From: Hyaloperonospora brassicae
Lineage: Eukaryota; Oomycota; Peronosporomycetes; Peronosporales; Peronosporaceae
DNA length: 64,000 nt
Assembly (NCBI GenBank): GCA_947650285.1
Contig: CANTFL010001193.1
Coordinates: 372,001 to 436,000 of the forward strand
Direction of reading: 5' to 3'
This document shows positions 34,801 through 46,245 of the stretch, in pieces. The position numbers and the translations under genes were made by a program. Every line of letters starts with the position of its first letter. Positions within the stretch are counted from its first letter, which is position 1. Under the pieces are notes generated by a model. That model had not been told where the DNA came from. It ran no database searches and saw only the letters and a list, made by a program, of their open reading frames with translations.

Positions 34801-36387
34801 TCACAGACCAAACATTTAAGTTGGTCATTCAACGACGCAGTCTTGCGACGAGCCGCCTCTAGCTCGTCGCGCAAACGATGCTTTTCGCGCTCGCTCTCGA
34901 GTTGAAAGAACGCGAAATCCGATCGGTCTTTCTCCCGATCGGTACAGAAACGTCATCCTGTCGCCTACACGTCGTGTCGACGATCGTATTCGTGATCGAC
35001 GTCCACCCTCAACTCGGGTAGGTAACGCTCATAGTTACACAAAGTCTAATGCAGGCCTGGTGGTTGAACCGGACCTTGTCTTTCCACCGCAAAGGGTCCC
35101 ACTGGTGGATTATGACGGTGGTCGACGCGTTCACGTGGGGCGTATCTTGATCCACCACGTGAATAATGGGTAGCGGACAAGTTGACTTGTCCGCTGACGT
35201 GGGAAACCACCATTGTATGACAGCTGGGAACCTCGATCTCAGCTGATGGCTGACTTGAACATCTTGTCCACCAGTATGACGAAACTCATCCGATAGGGCC
35301 TCGGGCCCATCGGTAAACATGCGCTTTTGGCGCTTGTAGACGGAATGAAAAATTGCAATCGCGTCCCGCATCTCAGCCGAGATGTATGTCCTTCCCCAGG
35401 GCGAACTAAGGGAATACACATCCCTATGTGCACATTGCGAGTTGTCAACACAACTCGCACATGGATCACCCCAAGTGAGGCAAGGAATGTCGACTCACTC
35501 GACAAACGATGTAGCCGGTACCTTGCACCGGTTGGCGTTCGCTTCTAAAACCTGGACCGTACCGCTTCGAGTTTTTGAAGCCATCCTTCTCGTCCAAAAT
35601 TCTTGGCATTTTGGATGAACACGTTCCACGCCGCCAAAAGCGAGGCCTTGTCACGCTTTTGGTTGTCATTGTACCATCTATGCTTGAAGAAAGCATCGAG
35701 AATAGAATCTTCTTTAGCGCGAAAGTTCTTCGCGCTGGAACGCAAGCCGTGAAGCTCAGTCGTATCGAATAAGGGTATTCGATGGTGTTGGTTTGTCTCG
35801 TGATACAAGGTATTGATGAGCTGTTCAGGCAAACGCCATGGCTTCAGCTCATCACGCTTCGAAGTGGTTCCTTTGCCGGTACCACGGTTATCAGTATGAC
35901 GACGGCTCGCACCATCGTTAAATCGCTCGTGCGAAGGCGCACGAGTTGATCGCGGTGATGAATAATCACACTAATCACCATATTCATCATCACTGCCGAA
36001 CAAACTGTGACGCATGTCGCGAGTCCATAGATCGTCAGGTCTCTTGATGAAAGAGGCACCGCAGGTGAACGCGATGCCTCTAAAGGCTTTTCCGAGTCAG
36101 ACACATCTGACTCGCCAGAGTAGCTGACCCCTAACTCGGGGTAACTATGTGCGTAAGGTGTGATATTACATGCGCCTGCTTCGACACCTGCTGCAGGCTG
36201 AGAGCGAGCAGCAGACGACGAGTCGTCTGACGCAGAGGCGGGCGAGCAACAGCCTGTGTTGTCTTTGAGTCACCCCGCATTGACATTTACACTATTCGAG
36301 GCAAAGTTAGAATGAGTGAATCTGACCAACAAGTACTCCCCGTCCCATTGGTATCCAACGGGTGGCCACAGAAGTTTTGATGGTCAC
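34731..36387 (-). pseudogene. G3 antisense ORF between integrase and 3' LTR
   Basis: The frame opposite to pol begins near 36387, where GTG stands in place of the ATG seen in G1/G2. Open parts are 35844-36104, 35545-35832 (EQLINTLYHETNQHHRIPLF, then EDSILDAFFKHRWYNDNQKR and LLAAWNVFIQNAKNFGREGW) and 35009-35419 (SAEMRDAIAIFHSVYKRQKR). The end, about 34731-34950, is a coiled coil, TDREKDRSDFAFFQLESERE, closing with LLGILEHAGCLRSRKR. In a 21-codon stretch of the coiled coil compared with G2, six codons differ only synonymously and four change the residue. I do not recognise the protein. It contains frameshifts and stops. Confidence 0.62.
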
Positions 36388-36416
36388 ACGGTCACTATCG
36401 GTTAAGGTAGGGGTGA

Positions 36417-36858
36417 TGTAACGGGGTAAACCGTTACATGATATTGTCACTAGGGATAAAATGACAATAGAGAAGATTACGCTGAATATTCTTTAAACAA
36501 TATCACAGAGCATGATAATTTTGTTGAAGATGAACGTAGGGTCAACTCATTGGTTGATATCGTGATGATATCAACCCACCAATCGCTGCTAGACGCGCGC
36601 GATGGGTGGTGAGTAGACGTCACCATACAAATAGTTACCTTAGTAAAATTCAGTCAGGACAAACAGAGAAACAAGAGTTATTGGAATAAGTTATATAAAT
36701 AGCAGTTCTACTTTTCCTACGACTAGAATTTTTCACCTTAGTCGTTCTACCTTCCTCTGTGTAGTTCTACACCTAGCTGGCCACTGACTATCAGTTCGGT
36801 AAGTGATAGTAAAATCCGTACCGGCTGACCAGTACGAAGTCGTCGGTGCCCCGTTACA
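36417..36858 (+). repeat. G3 3' LTR
   Basis: 442 bp, TGTAACGGGG...CCCCGTTACA, aligned end to end with the 5' LTR. It includes the twin stem-loops in unchanged form. Confidence 0.93.
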
Positions 36859-37301
36859 GTTGGGGAGACCGTTGTAAAAAATAGGTTGTTCACCGTCGTC
36901 CAATCGTGGTCGGCGTAAGTCGTCAGGGTTAGGGTTGTCGTCAGGGTTAGGGTTGTCGTCATGGCTAGGTTGTCGACAGAAACAATCTGGAAGACTAGGC
37001 CGTTAACTACATCCGCGGACGAAGTCGCCCACCTTCCACTTTAGGTACGAATCCTTGAAGGCCTGACCCGTAGTCGGCTTCAACATCGGGGCGCATGGGT
37101 GGAGCGTCACCACCCACGCGTTAAAAGCCTTCGATTTTACATGGAATCGCCCGGCACTGGCATGCTGTCCCTCCCTAAAGGAGGATCAGCAGGCTGTACA
37201 TTGGGCCGTCCTCGACAGTACAGGTCAGTTGTAGGCACTGAACCTCGTTCCTCGATGTAAGTTCTGCGCACTTAGTCACAAAATCTGAAAGTCATAGCAA
37301 A
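36859..37301. other. unique flank between G3 and the tandem array
   Basis: 443 bp with no gene recognised. It holds an 18-bp minisatellite (36919-36971). The junction with the array is sharp at 37302, where similarity to later units begins. Confidence 0.5.
36919..36971 (+). repeat. 18-bp TTAGGG-containing minisatellite
   Basis: GTCGTCAGGGTTAGGGTT occurs twice perfectly (36919-36936 and 36937-36954), and a decayed third copy follows (GTCGTCATGGCTAGGTT). Each unit holds an AGGGTTAGGGTT core, reminiscent of but not equal to a telomere repeat. Confidence 0.85.
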
Positions 37302-38789
37302 GGACGAAGAGGGTGGACCTACTTACGAAGTCGAGTATCTAGCTCAGCACGAACCGACAACGAATCTGGAAGCTCACATGGAGTCGATCAGCGTGGAGGA
37401 TATCTGCAATGTGGCTGAACTTGCAGACGCGTAATTGCTCCATGCATTCCCACTTGTTCGATGTGTCGTCGCTATTCCATCAGTTGAGTACTTGCTGCTA
37501 TGGAACCGGGAAGTTGCATCAATCGACGTGTTTGGTGGTATATCTCGCCAGGACTGGCCACATGGTGACCCTTTCTTGGCATCACTCGAGGTTCCGTACA
37601 AGCGAGACGCCTCAACTGGACGCTCACAAGGGTAGTTGGCGTAGGTATAGGTCCCGATCCAGTCACTGACTTTTTTGACACGCTTCAACGATAGAAGGCG
37701 CTTCAACGGTACGTCCAGCGGTGCGATACATGCTCAAGAACCACAATGGCGGACGGAAGACGGCATTCCACCGCACAAAGATGGATGAGAATCAAGGAGA
37801 GACAGCGAAATGCAGAGCTATTTACATGTATCAATAGGTTCATGCACGTGTGCCCTAATTAGCCACGGAGCTGCTCACGGCGGTGTTTCGAGGAGACAAC
37901 GCGCCGCGGACTCGTTTACACAGAGCTGGTATTGTCTCCCGGTAGCGATTGCCTTTCATTGGCGTACGCTAGCGTGGGATATACGATGCAGTTCGAATCA
38001 CACATGTCCTTGTCTGTTGTGACTACATCTACTGGCAGTACGTCTCGGTATGAGTTCGGATAACAGTGAGCGATGCTAGACAACAGCCGGTGAAATATTA
38101 GCGGGTCCTTGGCGCTTACAATCGTGACGGCACGACTACGATGTCGCCTACGGAGTCGCTTCGTCTCTTTGCAGCATGAAGAACCTCGCTTTGAGCGTTC
38201 GCCGCCACTTTACGGTAAGCCAAGTCTCCAGCGGTGGGGGTTTCTGTGAAGAGAGTTGTGGAAAAGGCGTCAATATCGAACAGCGCGGCATCAGAACGAA
38301 CGCTTTCTATGTATCTGTCGTAGTGCTAGTGGCTGCTATTTGCGATGCAGTGGTTCGAAGCGTGCCATTGAATGATCCCTCATGGTAAACGCTCCACCTG
38401 AGCGGGCGAATCGCGTTCGCCAAGTTTGTCTATCTATCTGCTGTGTGCTGTGACATACTGAAGGACGCCGGTCGACGTGGTAGTCTGTCACTGCTTGCTA
38501 CGAAAAAGCACGATGCCAGTGTCGCTGTTGCTGGACACGTCATGGTCTGCATTTGTGCGCATATGCTGAGACGTCGCATCTCGCACCGATATCTCCGGCC
38601 AGCAACCGTCGCATCGCTCCGGCTGTCCCGTTCGTTTCGAATGTCTCATTCGGCGTCAACCGGTGCGCGTTTCTTTCACAAATGATATCGTGTGTGATAA
38701 AGTCCATCGTCTCCTGAACAAGCATGAAACCGCTAGTCGTTGATCAGATGCACGGAGGGCCGGTCCGTATGGCACGTCTTCTTGCTTCA

Positions 38790-38808
38790 TCATTCCTTAA
38801 TTTGCCGA
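38790..38808 (+). promoter_or_regulatory. Inr/FPR-like core promoter of the peptide gene, unit 1
   Basis: TCATTCCTTAATTTGCC lies 62 bp before the ATG. It resembles the oomycete initiator (YCAYTYY) plus flanking promoter region, which sits about 50-70 bp before start codons in Phytophthora. There is no TATA box. The motif is unchanged in every complete unit. Confidence 0.6.
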
Positions 38809-38851
38809 GACCTTCCCAGTCTCCACACTATCTGCACACTACGCATCCAAG

Positions 38852-39019
38852 ATGAAATTCCTCATTTGCCTCGTACTCGCTGCTGTCGCCACGACGACGA
38901 TCTGCGGAAAAGCTCTGGAGGACCGTCCTAACGAACTGGCTGATGGCGCCAGTGTGCTTTCCGATCTCGTCACCGATAAGAAGAGCAGCTATTACGTACG
39001 TAATGGATACTACGACTAA
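38852..39019 (+). CDS. small secreted peptide, tandem copy 1
   Basis: 55 codons. Residues 1-19 are a clear signal peptide: MKFL, a hydrophobic core (ICLVLAAVA), then TTTICG, with cleavage likely after Gly19 or Ala21. The mature part is about 35 residues, with an acidic/polar start (KALEDRPNELADG) and an aromatic tail (SSYYVRNGYYD). There are no Cys in the mature part and no RXLR or EER motif. An Inr-like promoter sits 62 bp upstream, and three small inverted repeats follow the stop. A GTACGT at codons 48-50 could be a splice donor, so the true C-terminus might differ. I do not recognise the family. A secreted or effector-like role is inference. The coding sequence is the same in all seven copies. 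Confidence 0.62.
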   Translation: MKFLICLVLAAVATTTICGKALEDRPNELADGASVLSDLVTDKKSSYYVRNGYYD

Positions 39020-39041
39020 GAAGTATTCGACCACCGGAGAC

Positions 39042-39118
39042 CAAGGTCTTTGGCCTTGACCCATCTGCCAAGGCTCATTCGACCAAGGTCTCTGTGAGCG
39101 AGACCACGTTGAACGTGG
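39042..39118 (+). other. cluster of three inverted repeats after the peptide gene
   Basis: CAAGGTC-TTT-GGCCTTG (39042-39058, one mismatch), GGTCTC...GAGACC (39087-39105) and CCACGTT-G-AACGTGG (39104-39118, perfect) lie 23-99 bp after the stop. They may fold in the 3' UTR or help end transcription. They recur at 42655, 46268, 49886, 53499, 57112 and 60725. Confidence 0.5.
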
Positions 39119-39859
39119 CTGACATTGGGAGAGAAGCTTCGCCTATCCTGTTCCATGAAACAGCGTTGTCGGATCAAACAGCTCACGCAAGAGGCGTGGG
39201 TCGGTAAAATAGTGGACGGGTAACTCCACATCAATGCAGCTCGCTTTCACATCCAATTCTTACGTCTCTACTCTTCTTCTCCTTTCGGTACCCTGTCTGA
39301 CTTGGCTCCTTTTTGACTCCATACCTCCATGCCTTCATTAGTCATAGCGAAATGTCGTATGCACGTATAGTAGGCACAGCCTCCTGATGCTCACCCCGAT
39401 CCTCGGTATCCTTGCACGCATGTACTCATGCATTCCGTCGTCGTTGCTGCTCTCGTGAGATCTGTAGGAGCTCCCAGCGGAATCGGTGGGCACACCAGCA
39501 GCAACGTGAGCCCTGTAGCGTACATGCGAACACATGCGACGGAGATCGCGGCAGTATCACGCGCACGTCGGCTTTGACACCGGTTGATCATGGTTTGGTA
39601 CGCAGACAACTGTGTTCATCCGGCAAGCTTGCGTGTTTGTGTATTCCTGCTCTACTTCATCGTGCGTCTCGTGTTGCACCTCATCGACAGACGGACGCAA
39701 AGATCAGGTTTACAAAACTTGATCTTCGTGTGCTGGCCATGTCACCAGGATAGGCGTTATCGCCAGTTCCTTCTGATCTTCCACGCCGTAGTGTCACAGA
39801 GCATTCACCCAAGTAGCTTCTGTATGACACGAGTACCAGATCCACCGGTTCGTTTTGGC

Positions 39860-40411
39860 CACCAAGCACAACCATTCTTAACGCACGTACGATCTCTGGA
39901 TGACCAGGAGCAGCAATGTCGTTTGCAGTCTTCCCATTCGTTTCTGCAAAGAGGAAAGCGAGAATACTCGACGATAGGCAGCAAAGCTCTACTTGACTGA
40001 GTACATTTCCATAAGGTGAATCGACAATCACCAGACTCGTAGCCTTGCTCGGAAAGGAACGCGAAGACTGAAGTGCTTTATTCCACGCAAATTGTGTTGA
40101 TACAACGTCTCGCGGTCCTTTAAGATACGCGCAAGGACGCGGAGCTTGACGCCATCACACGTCTCATGTGTCTCTGAGGATGACAACGAGGTAACAACTA
40201 ATGAGGTCATGACTACGCTCTTGCAATGACGTCCACGGTGTTTTTTCTCTAACCAATCGGTCTGTGGTGAGGATCGTATCGAGCGAGGTAAGCGCTTTGC
40301 GACGTGAAAGCGTGTTGCAGCCATGCACATCGCGTGGATGGACGGACAGACGGCATCCGTGACCGCAAGACGACAAAAAGCGGGCCGACCGTGCTCAACC
40401 CGAGCGATCAA
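39860..40411 (-). pseudogene. possible ankyrin-repeat protein remnant (one per tandem unit)
   Basis: On the minus strand NGKTANDIAAPGHPEIVRAL (near 39880-39940) fits the second half of an ankyrin repeat. Farther upstream, in another frame, DPHHRPIG...RKNTVDVIARA (near 40215-40270) has a similar look. The frames are not continuous and stops lie between them. This would be a decayed fragment if real. The same positions recur in each complete unit at about 3,613-bp steps. Evidence is weak. Confidence 0.3.
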
Positions 40412-40790
40412 AAGCAGACGTTTCCATTACCCATACCAAATCAATGGACGTGCGGGTTCGGCGCCACGGACAAAGCTGCTGACGTCTTCGGGTAATGGTA
40501 CGACGATTCTGGATGACGAGGTAGCAAATAGCGGTCGGCTTCCTGACTAAACACCGATGGTGAAAGCGGCCTTGCAATAAGTAGTTGGCGTCGACGTTGT
40601 CTGCTACAGCAGCTCGTTTCAGGAGCAGGCGAATACGTTTCCTGGCAAAGCCTGAGCGATTCGCGATACGCCTTTTATATACTGACCGACCTCTACAGCA
40701 GATACGCGTCTGCGACGTGCCTGTCGTCAGCAAGACCACGTACAAACAGAGGGGTGGCTGGATGGACACCCACGCACGCGATGCAGCCAT

Positions 40791-40850
40791 GGCTTTACAT
40801 GGGTGTACACGGCTTTACATGGCTGTGCACGGATTTACATGACTGCATAT
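40791..40850 (+). repeat. 20-bp minisatellite, three copies, at the end of each unit
   Basis: GGCTTTACATGGGTGTACAC, GGCTTTACATGGCTGTGCAC and GGATTTACATGACTGCATAT follow each other exactly. The same trio occurs at 44404, 48017, 51635, 55248, 58861 and 62474. Confidence 0.88.
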
Positions 40851-42402
40851 GAACGTTAATGCGGTAATGACCATACACGATCGTCAACGATGTCATGTAG
40901 TCCACAAGGAAAACGCAGCAATGGACGAAGAGGGTGGACCTACTTACGAAGTCGAGTATCTAGCTCAGCACGAACCGACAAAGAATCTGGAAGCTCACAT
41001 GGAGTCGATCAGCGTGGAGGATATCTGCAATGTGGCTGAACTTGCAGACGCGTAATTGCTCCATGCCTTCCCACTTGTTCGATGTGTCGTCGCCATTCCA
41101 TCAGTTGAGTACTTGCTGCTATGGAACCGGAAAGTTGCATCAATCGACGTGTTTGGTGGTATATCTCGCCAGGACTGGCCACATGGTGACCCTTTCTTGG
41201 CATCACTCGAGGTTCCGTTCAAGCGAGACGCCTCAACTGGACGCTCACAAGGGTAGTTGGCGTAGGTATAGGTCCCGATCCAGTCACTGACGTTTTTGAC
41301 ACGCTTCAACGATAGAAGGCGCTTCAACGGTACGTCCAGCGGTGCGATACATGCTCAGGAACCACGATGGCGGAGGACGGACGACGGCATTCCACCGCAC
41401 AAAGATGGATGAGAATCAAGGAGAGACAGCGAAATGCAGAGCTATTTACATGTATCAATAGGTTCATGCACGTGTACCCTAATTAGCCACGGAGCTGCTC
41501 ACGGCGGTGTTTTGAGGAGACGACGCGCCGCGGACTCGTTCACACAGAGCTGGTATTGTCTCCCGGTAGCGATTGCCTTTCATTGGCGTACGCTAGCGTG
41601 GGATATACGATGCAGTTCGAATCACACATGTCCTTGTCTGTTGTGACTACATCTACTGGCAGTACGTCTCGGTATGAGTTCGGATAACAGTGAGCGATGC
41701 TAGACAACAGCCGGTGAAATATTAGCGGGTCCTTGGCGCTTACAATCGTGACGGCACGACTACGATGTCGCCTACGGAGTCGCTTCGTCTCTTTGCAGCA
41801 TGAAGAACCTCGCTTTGAGCGTTCGTCGCCACTTTTCGATAAGCCAAGTCTCCAGCGGTGGGGGTTTCTGTGAAGAGAGTTGTGGAAAAGGCGTCAATAT
41901 CGAACAGCGCGGCATCAGAACGAACGCTGTCGTAGTGCTAGTGGCTGCTATTTGCGATGCAGTGGTTCGAAGCGTGCCATTGAATGATCCCTCATGGTAA
42001 ACGCTCCACCTGAGCGGGCGAATCGCGTTCGCCAAGTTTGTCTATCTATCTGCTGTGTGCTGTGACATACTGAAGGACGCCGGTCGACGTGGTAGTCTGT
42101 CACTGCTTGCTACGAAAAAGCACGATGCCAGTGTCGCTGTTGCTGGACACGTCATGGTCTGCATTTGTGCGCATATGCTGAGACGTCGCATCTCGCACCG
42201 ATATCTCCGGCCAGCAACCGTCGCATCGCTCCGGCTGTCCCGTTCGTTTCGAATGTCTCATTCGGCGTCAACCGGTGCGCGTTTCTTTCACAAATGATAT
42301 CGTGTGTGATAAAGTCCATCGTCTCCTGAACAAGCATGAAACCGCTAGTGCGTTGATCAGATGCACGGAGGGCCGGTCCGTATGGCACGTCTTCTTGCTT
42401 CA

Positions 42403-42421
42403 TCATTCCTTAATTTGCCGA
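42403..42421 (+). promoter_or_regulatory. Inr/FPR-like core promoter, unit 2
   Basis: Same TCATTCCTTAATTTGCC motif 62 bp before the start of peptide copy 2. Confidence 0.6.
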
Positions 42422-42464
42422 GACCTTCCCAGTCTCCACACTATCTGCACACTACGCATCCAAG

Positions 42465-42632
42465 ATGAAATTCCTCATTTGCCTCGTACTCGCTGCTGTC
42501 GCCACGACGACGATCTGCGGAAAAGCTCTGGAGGACCGTCCTAACGAACTGGCTGATGGCGCCAGTGTGCTTTCCGATCTCGTCACCGATAAGAAGAGCA
42601 GCTATTACGTACGTAATGGATACTACGACTAA
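42465..42632 (+). CDS. small secreted peptide, tandem copy 2
   Basis: Identical 55-codon frame to copy 1: signal peptide MKFLICLVLAAVA..., about 35 mature residues ending NGYYD. The ATG is chosen because it is the first after the Inr-like motif and begins the signal peptide directly. The upstream leader and downstream inverted repeats are also unchanged. Confidence 0.62.
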   Translation: MKFLICLVLAAVATTTICGKALEDRPNELADGASVLSDLVTDKKSSYYVRNGYYD

Positions 42633-45600
42633 GAAGTATTCGACCACCGGAGACCAAGGTCTTTGGCCTTGACCCATCTGCCAAGGCTCATTCGACCAAG
42701 GTCTCTGTGAGCGAGACCACGTTGAACGTGGCTGACATTGGGAGAGAAGCTTCGCCTATCCTGTTCCATGAAACAGCGTTGTCGGATCAAACAGCTCACG
42801 CAAGAGGCGTGGGTCGGTAAAATAGTGGACGGGTAACTCCACATCAATGCAGCTCGCTTTCACATCCAATTCTTACGTCTCTACTCTTCTTCTCCTTTCG
42901 GTACCCTGTCTGACTTGGCTCCTTTTTGACTCCATACCTCCATGCCTTCATTAGTCATAGCGAAATGTCGTATGCACGTATAGTAGGCACAGCCTCCTGA
43001 TGCTCACCCCGATCCTCGGTATCCTTGCACGCATGTACTCATGCATTCCGTCGTCGTTGCTGCTCTCGTGAGATCTGTAGGAGCTCCCAGCGGAATCGGT
43101 GGGCACACCAGCAGCAACGTGAGCCCTGTAGCGTACATGCGAACACATGCGACGGAGATCGCGGCAGTATCACGCGCACGTCGGCTTTGACACCGGTTGA
43201 TCATGGTTTGGTACGCAGACAACTGTGTTCATCCGGCAAGCTTGCGTGTTTGTGTATTCCTGCTCTACTTCATCGTGCGTCTCGTGTTGCACCTCATCGA
43301 CAGACGGACGCAAAGATCAGGTTTACAAAACTTGATCTTCGTGTGCTGGCCATGTCACCAGGATAGGCGTTATCGCCAGTTCCTTCTGATCTTCCACGCA
43401 GTAGTGTCACAGAGCATTCACCCAAGTAGCTTCTGTATGACACGAGTGCCAGATCCACCGGTTCGTTTTGGCCACCAAGCACAACCATTCTTAACACAAG
43501 TACGATCTCTGGATGACCAGGAGCAGCAATGTCGTTTGCAGTCTTCCCATTCGTTTCTGCAAAGAGGAAAGCGAGAATACTCGACGATAGGCAGCAAAGC
43601 TCTACTTGACTGAGTACATTTCCATAAGGTGAATCGACAATCACCAGACTCGTAGCCTTGCTCGGAAAGGAACGCGAAGACTGAAGTGCTTTATTCCACG
43701 CAAATTGTGTTGATACAACGTCTCGCGGTCCTTTAAGATACGCGCAAGGACGCGGAGCTTGACGCCATCACACGTCTCATGTGTCTCTGAGGATGACAAC
43801 GAGGTAACAACTAATGAGGTCATGACTACGCTCTTGCAATGACGTCCACGGTGTTTTTTCTCTAACCAATCGGTCTGTGGTGAGGATCGTATCGAGCGAG
43901 GTAAGCGCTTTGCGACGTGAAAGCGTGTTGCAGCCATGCACATCGCGTGGATGGACGGACAGACGGCATCCGTGACCGCAAGACGACAAAAAGCGGGCCG
44001 ACCGTGCTCAACCCGAGCGATCAAAAGCAGACGTTTCCATTACCCATACCAAATCAATGGACGTGCGGGTTCGGCGCCACGGACAAAGCTGCTGACGTCT
44101 TCGGGTAATGGTACGACGATTCTGGATGACGAGGTAGCAAATAGCGGTCGGCTTCCTGACTAAACACCGATGGTGAAAGCGGCCTTGCAATAAGTAGTTG
44201 GCGTCGACGTTGTCTGCTACAGCAGCTCGTTTCAGGAGCAGGCGAATACGTTTCCTGGCAAAGCCTGAGCGATTCGCGATACGCCTTTTATATACTGACC
44301 GACCTCTACAGCAGATACGCGTCTGCGACGTGCCTGTCGTCAGCAAGACCACGTACAAACAGAGGGGTGGCTGGATGGACACCCACGCACGCGATGCAGC
44401 CATGGCTTTACATGGGTGTACACGGCTTTACATGGCTGTGCACGGATTTACATGACTGCATATGAACGTTAATGCGGTAATGACCATACACGATCGTCAA
44501 CGATGTCATGTAGTCCACAAGGAAAACGCAGCAATGGACGAAGAGGGTGGACCTACTTACGAAGTCGAGTATCTAGCTCAGCACGAACCGACAAAGAATC
44601 TGGAAGCTCACATGGAGTCGATCAGCGTGGAGGATATCTGCAATGTGGCTGAACTTGCAGACGCGTAATTGCTCCATGCCTTCCCACTTGTTCGATGTGT
44701 CGTCGCCATTCCATCAGTTGAGTACTTGCTGCTATGGAACCGGGAAGTTGCATCAATCGACGTGTTTGGTGGTATATCTCGCCAGGACTGGCCACATGGT
44801 GACCCTTTCTTGGCATCACTCGAGGTTCCGTTCAAGCGAGACGCCTCAACTGGACGCTCACAAGGGTAGTTGGCGTAGGTATAGGTCCCGATCCAGTCAC
44901 TGACGTTTTTGACACGCTTCAACGATAGAAGGCGCTTCAACGGTACGTCCAGCGGTGCGATACATGCTCAGGAACCACGATGGCGGAGGACGGACGACGG
45001 CATTCCACCGCACAAAGATGGATGAGGATCAAGGAGAGACAGCGAAATGCAGAGCTATTTACATGTATCAATAGGTTCATGCACGTGTACCCTAATTAGC
45101 CACGGAGCTGCTCACGGCGGTGTTTTGAGGAGACGACGCGCCGCGGACTCGTTCACACAGAGCTGGTATTGTCTCCCGGTAGCGATTGCCTTGCATTGGC
45201 GTACGCTAGCGTGGGATATACGATGCAGTTCGAATCACACATGTCCTTGTCTGTTGTGACTACATCTACTGGCAGTACGTCTCGGTATGAGTTCGGATAA
45301 CAGTGAGCGATGCTAGACAACAGCCGGTGAAATATTAGCGGGTCCTTGGCGCTTACAATCGTGACGGCACGACTACGATGTCGCCTACGGAGTCGCTTCG
45401 TCTCTTTGCAGCATGAAGAACCTCGCTTTGAGCGTTCGTCGCCACTTTTCGATAAGCCAAGTCTCCAGCGGTGGAGGTTTCTGTGAAGAGAGTTGTGGAA
45501 AAGGCGTCAATATCGAACAGCGCGGCATCAGAACGAACGCTGTCGTAGTGCTAGTGGCTGCTATTTGCGATGCAGTGGTTCGAAGCGTGCCATTGAATGA

Positions 45601-46015
45601 TCCCTCATGGTAAACGCTCCACCTGAGCGGGCGAATCGCGTTCGCCAAGTTTGTCTATCTATCTGCTGTGTGCTGTGACATACTGAAGGACGCCGGTCGA
45701 CGTGGTAGTCTGTCACTGCTTGCTACGAAAAAGCACGATGCCAGTGTCGCTGTTGCTGGACACGTCATGGTCTGCATTTGTGCGCATATGCTGAGACGTC
45801 GCATCTCGCACCGATATCTCCGGCCAGCAACCGTCGCATCGCTCCGGCTGTCCCGTTCGTTTCGAATGTCTCATTCGGCGTCAACCGGTGCGCGTTTCTT
45901 TCACAAATGATATCGTGTGTGATAAAGTCCATCGTCTCCTGAACAAGCATGAAACCGCTAGTGCGTTGATCAGATGCACGGAGGGCCGGTCCGTATGGCA
46001 CGTCTTCTTGCTTCA

Positions 46016-46034
46016 TCATTCCTTAATTTGCCGA
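46016..46034 (+). promoter_or_regulatory. Inr/FPR-like core promoter, unit 3
   Basis: Same motif, 62 bp before peptide copy 3. Confidence 0.6.
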
Positions 46035-46077
46035 GACCTTCCCAGTCTCCACACTATCTGCACACTACGCATCCAAG

Positions 46078-46245
46078 ATGAAATTCCTCATTTGCCTCGT
46101 ACTCGCTGCTGTCGCCACGACGACGATCTGCGGAAAAGCTCTGGAGGACCGTCCTAACGAACTGGCTGATGGCGCCAGTGTGCTTTCCGATCTCGTCACC
46201 GATAAGAAGAGCAGCTATTACGTACGTAATGGATACTACGACTAA
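46078..46245 (+). CDS. small secreted peptide, tandem copy 3
   Basis: Identical in sequence to copies 1 and 2. Unit 3 differs from unit 2 at several non-coding sites, yet not within this frame. Confidence 0.62.
   Translation: MKFLICLVLAAVATTTICGKALEDRPNELADGASVLSDLVTDKKSSYYVRNGYYD

Larger units (their letters stand above)
29138..36858 (+). mobile_element. G3: Ty3/gypsy LTR retrotransposon, plus strand, nearly complete but defective
   Basis: 7,721 bp with two 442-bp LTRs that align over their full length with roughly 25-30 mismatches by eye. This is the best-preserved element here. A polypurine tract (GGTAGGGGTGA) precedes the 3' LTR. The 5-bp flanks are ACTGG and GTTGG, which could be a decayed target-site duplication (3 of 5 match). 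gag, the zinc knuckle, protease, RNase H and integrase motifs are well kept. Lesions are a few frameshifts and three TAGs that lie in an RT segment apparently shared with G2. An antisense frame occupies the space between integrase and the 3' LTR. Confidence 0.92.
37302..40922 (+). repeat. tandem unit 1
   Basis: 3,621 bp. It is the edge unit and the most diverged. It carries a private extra 12 bp at the indel hotspot near 38310 (TTCTATGTATCTG region) and private bases such as GTGTGCCCT near 37850 and ACGCACGTACG near 39890. Confidence 0.93.
40923..44535 (+). repeat. tandem unit 2
   Basis: 3,613 bp. Carries the ancestral-side states shared with unit 1 at most staircase sites (GGTGGGGGTTT, AACAACTAATG, AATCAATGG). 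Confidence 0.95.

Noticed and set aside
38443..38685. 80-codon frame present in every unit (and other overlapping frames of 60-138 codons)
   Set aside because: Frames overlap on both strands without a signal or domain. Presence in all units only reflects near-identical DNA, and nearby frames are broken by indels in units 4 and 8.
40849..41256. 136-codon frame interrupted by a single TAA at the start of each unit
   Set aside because: The stop is the same in all units and the translation matches nothing I know. Long open stretches are common by chance in this GC-balanced unit.
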